From assembly GCA_937900675.1 (NCBI GenBank), contig CALCEA010000185.1, positions 1 through 6,515 on the forward strand: a DNA stretch of 6,515 nt, read 5' to 3'. Positions 6,292 through 6,515 of this stretch are shown in pieces; position 1 is the first letter of the stretch; each line of letters begins with the position of its first letter. The DNA is from an uncultured Chitinophagaceae bacterium (GTDB lineage Bacteria; Bacteroidota; Bacteroidia; Chitinophagales; Chitinophagaceae). A program made the translations under genes and the position numbers. Below the pieces are notes generated by a model. That model saw only the letters and a program-made list of their open reading frames with translations, was not told where the DNA came from and made no database searches.

Positions 6292-6515
6292 TTAACGGCC
6301 GCTGGATTGAATGGCTTCCTTCCAACTCTGATTAAATGATTTGGACAAAATTAGATCTTCTAAATTAATATGCATTCTATATCTCCAATAATGTTTGGGA
6401 TTAGCTGGAATATTGATTCTTTCTTCATCGGGTTCATTTCTTCTAATTGTTTCATCTACGCCCAAATAACATTGTAATTGGAAAATAGCCCACATTGCAG
6501 GAGAATATAAGTGCT
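6292..6515 (-). CDS. malQ: 4-alpha-glucanotransferase, C-terminal end (partial at window edge)
   Basis: The frame is open from the right edge (first full codon at 6513-6511) to a TAA at 6292-6294, giving the last 73 residues. The sequence carries the C-terminal signature of GH77 4-alpha-glucanotransferases: SPAMWAIFQLQ near the edge, then ERINIPANPKHYWRYRMHI followed by LEDL. This pattern resembles the DPE2-like MalQ form, which usually carries N-terminal starch-binding domains; those would lie outside this window. The enzyme transfers maltooligosaccharide segments between alpha-1,4-glucans in the cytosol. The Met at codon 7 of the visible part is internal, not a start. The downstream epimerase begins 10 bases after the stop, so this gene is probably the upstream visible member of the leftward transcript. 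Confidence 0.9.
   Translation of the reverse strand, partial: HLYSPAMWAIFQLQCYLGVDETIRRNEPDEERINIPANPKHYWRYRMHINLEDLILSKSFNQSWKEAIQSSGR

Noticed and set aside
6292..6495. Treating the Met at 6495 as the start of a small 67-residue protein
   Set aside because: The frame continues to the window edge, and the residues before the Met fit the MalQ C-terminal region, so this is a gene fragment cut by the window and not a small gene.
1..6515. A search by eye for mobile elements, CRISPR arrays, tRNA or rRNA genes, toxin-antitoxin pairs and defence systems
   Set aside because: All sizeable coding regions are intact housekeeping-type genes, gaps are short, and no long direct or terminal repeats were seen. 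The idea of a new defence or mobile system in this window is not supported.

Overview
The window looks like an ordinary chromosomal stretch from a Bacteroidota bacterium, most likely of the Chitinophagaceae type. This is inferred from A+T-rich DNA, five visible gene starts with no Shine-Dalgarno sequence, perfect matches to the Bacteroidota TAnnTTTG promoter element, and the style of the proteins (a GtrA protein with an FRYAACGG motif and a DPE2-like MalQ C-terminus). Family identification is secure for dnaK, argS, trmH, the gtrA-family gene and the enolase-superfamily epimerase. The genus is not determined.

Layout, left to right. Positions 1-234 are A+T-rich and hold no convincing gene. They do hold a clear intrinsic terminator (176-205) for dnaK, which is read leftward (2139 to 235). 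Upstream of dnaK is a 132-bp gap with two notable elements: a TGTCA/TGACA inverted repeat and a sequence that closely resembles a sigma-54 -24/-12 promoter. Next comes a small four-helix GtrA-family membrane protein gene, also leftward (2775 to 2272). It is separated by only 55 bp from the divergent, rightward argS (2831-4600). Back-to-back TAnnTTTG boxes lie in that 55-bp gap.

argS converges on trmH with a single base between their stop codons. trmH (5228 to 4602), the dipeptide epimerase (6281 to 5232, GTG start) and the 3' end of a 4-alpha-glucanotransferase gene (from the right edge to 6292) all run leftward with gaps of 3 and 10 bp. They therefore probably form one transcript whose promoter lies beyond the right edge.

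The genes cover housekeeping roles: protein folding (DnaK), translation (ArgRS), tRNA Gm18 methylation (TrmH), recycling of peptidoglycan-derived or other dipeptides (epimerase), alpha-glucan metabolism (MalQ) and probably lipid-linked sugar movement (GtrA). I found no mobile element, CRISPR array, rRNA, tRNA or defence system. The parts most worth a second look are the regulatory regions, above all the upstream region of dnaK.
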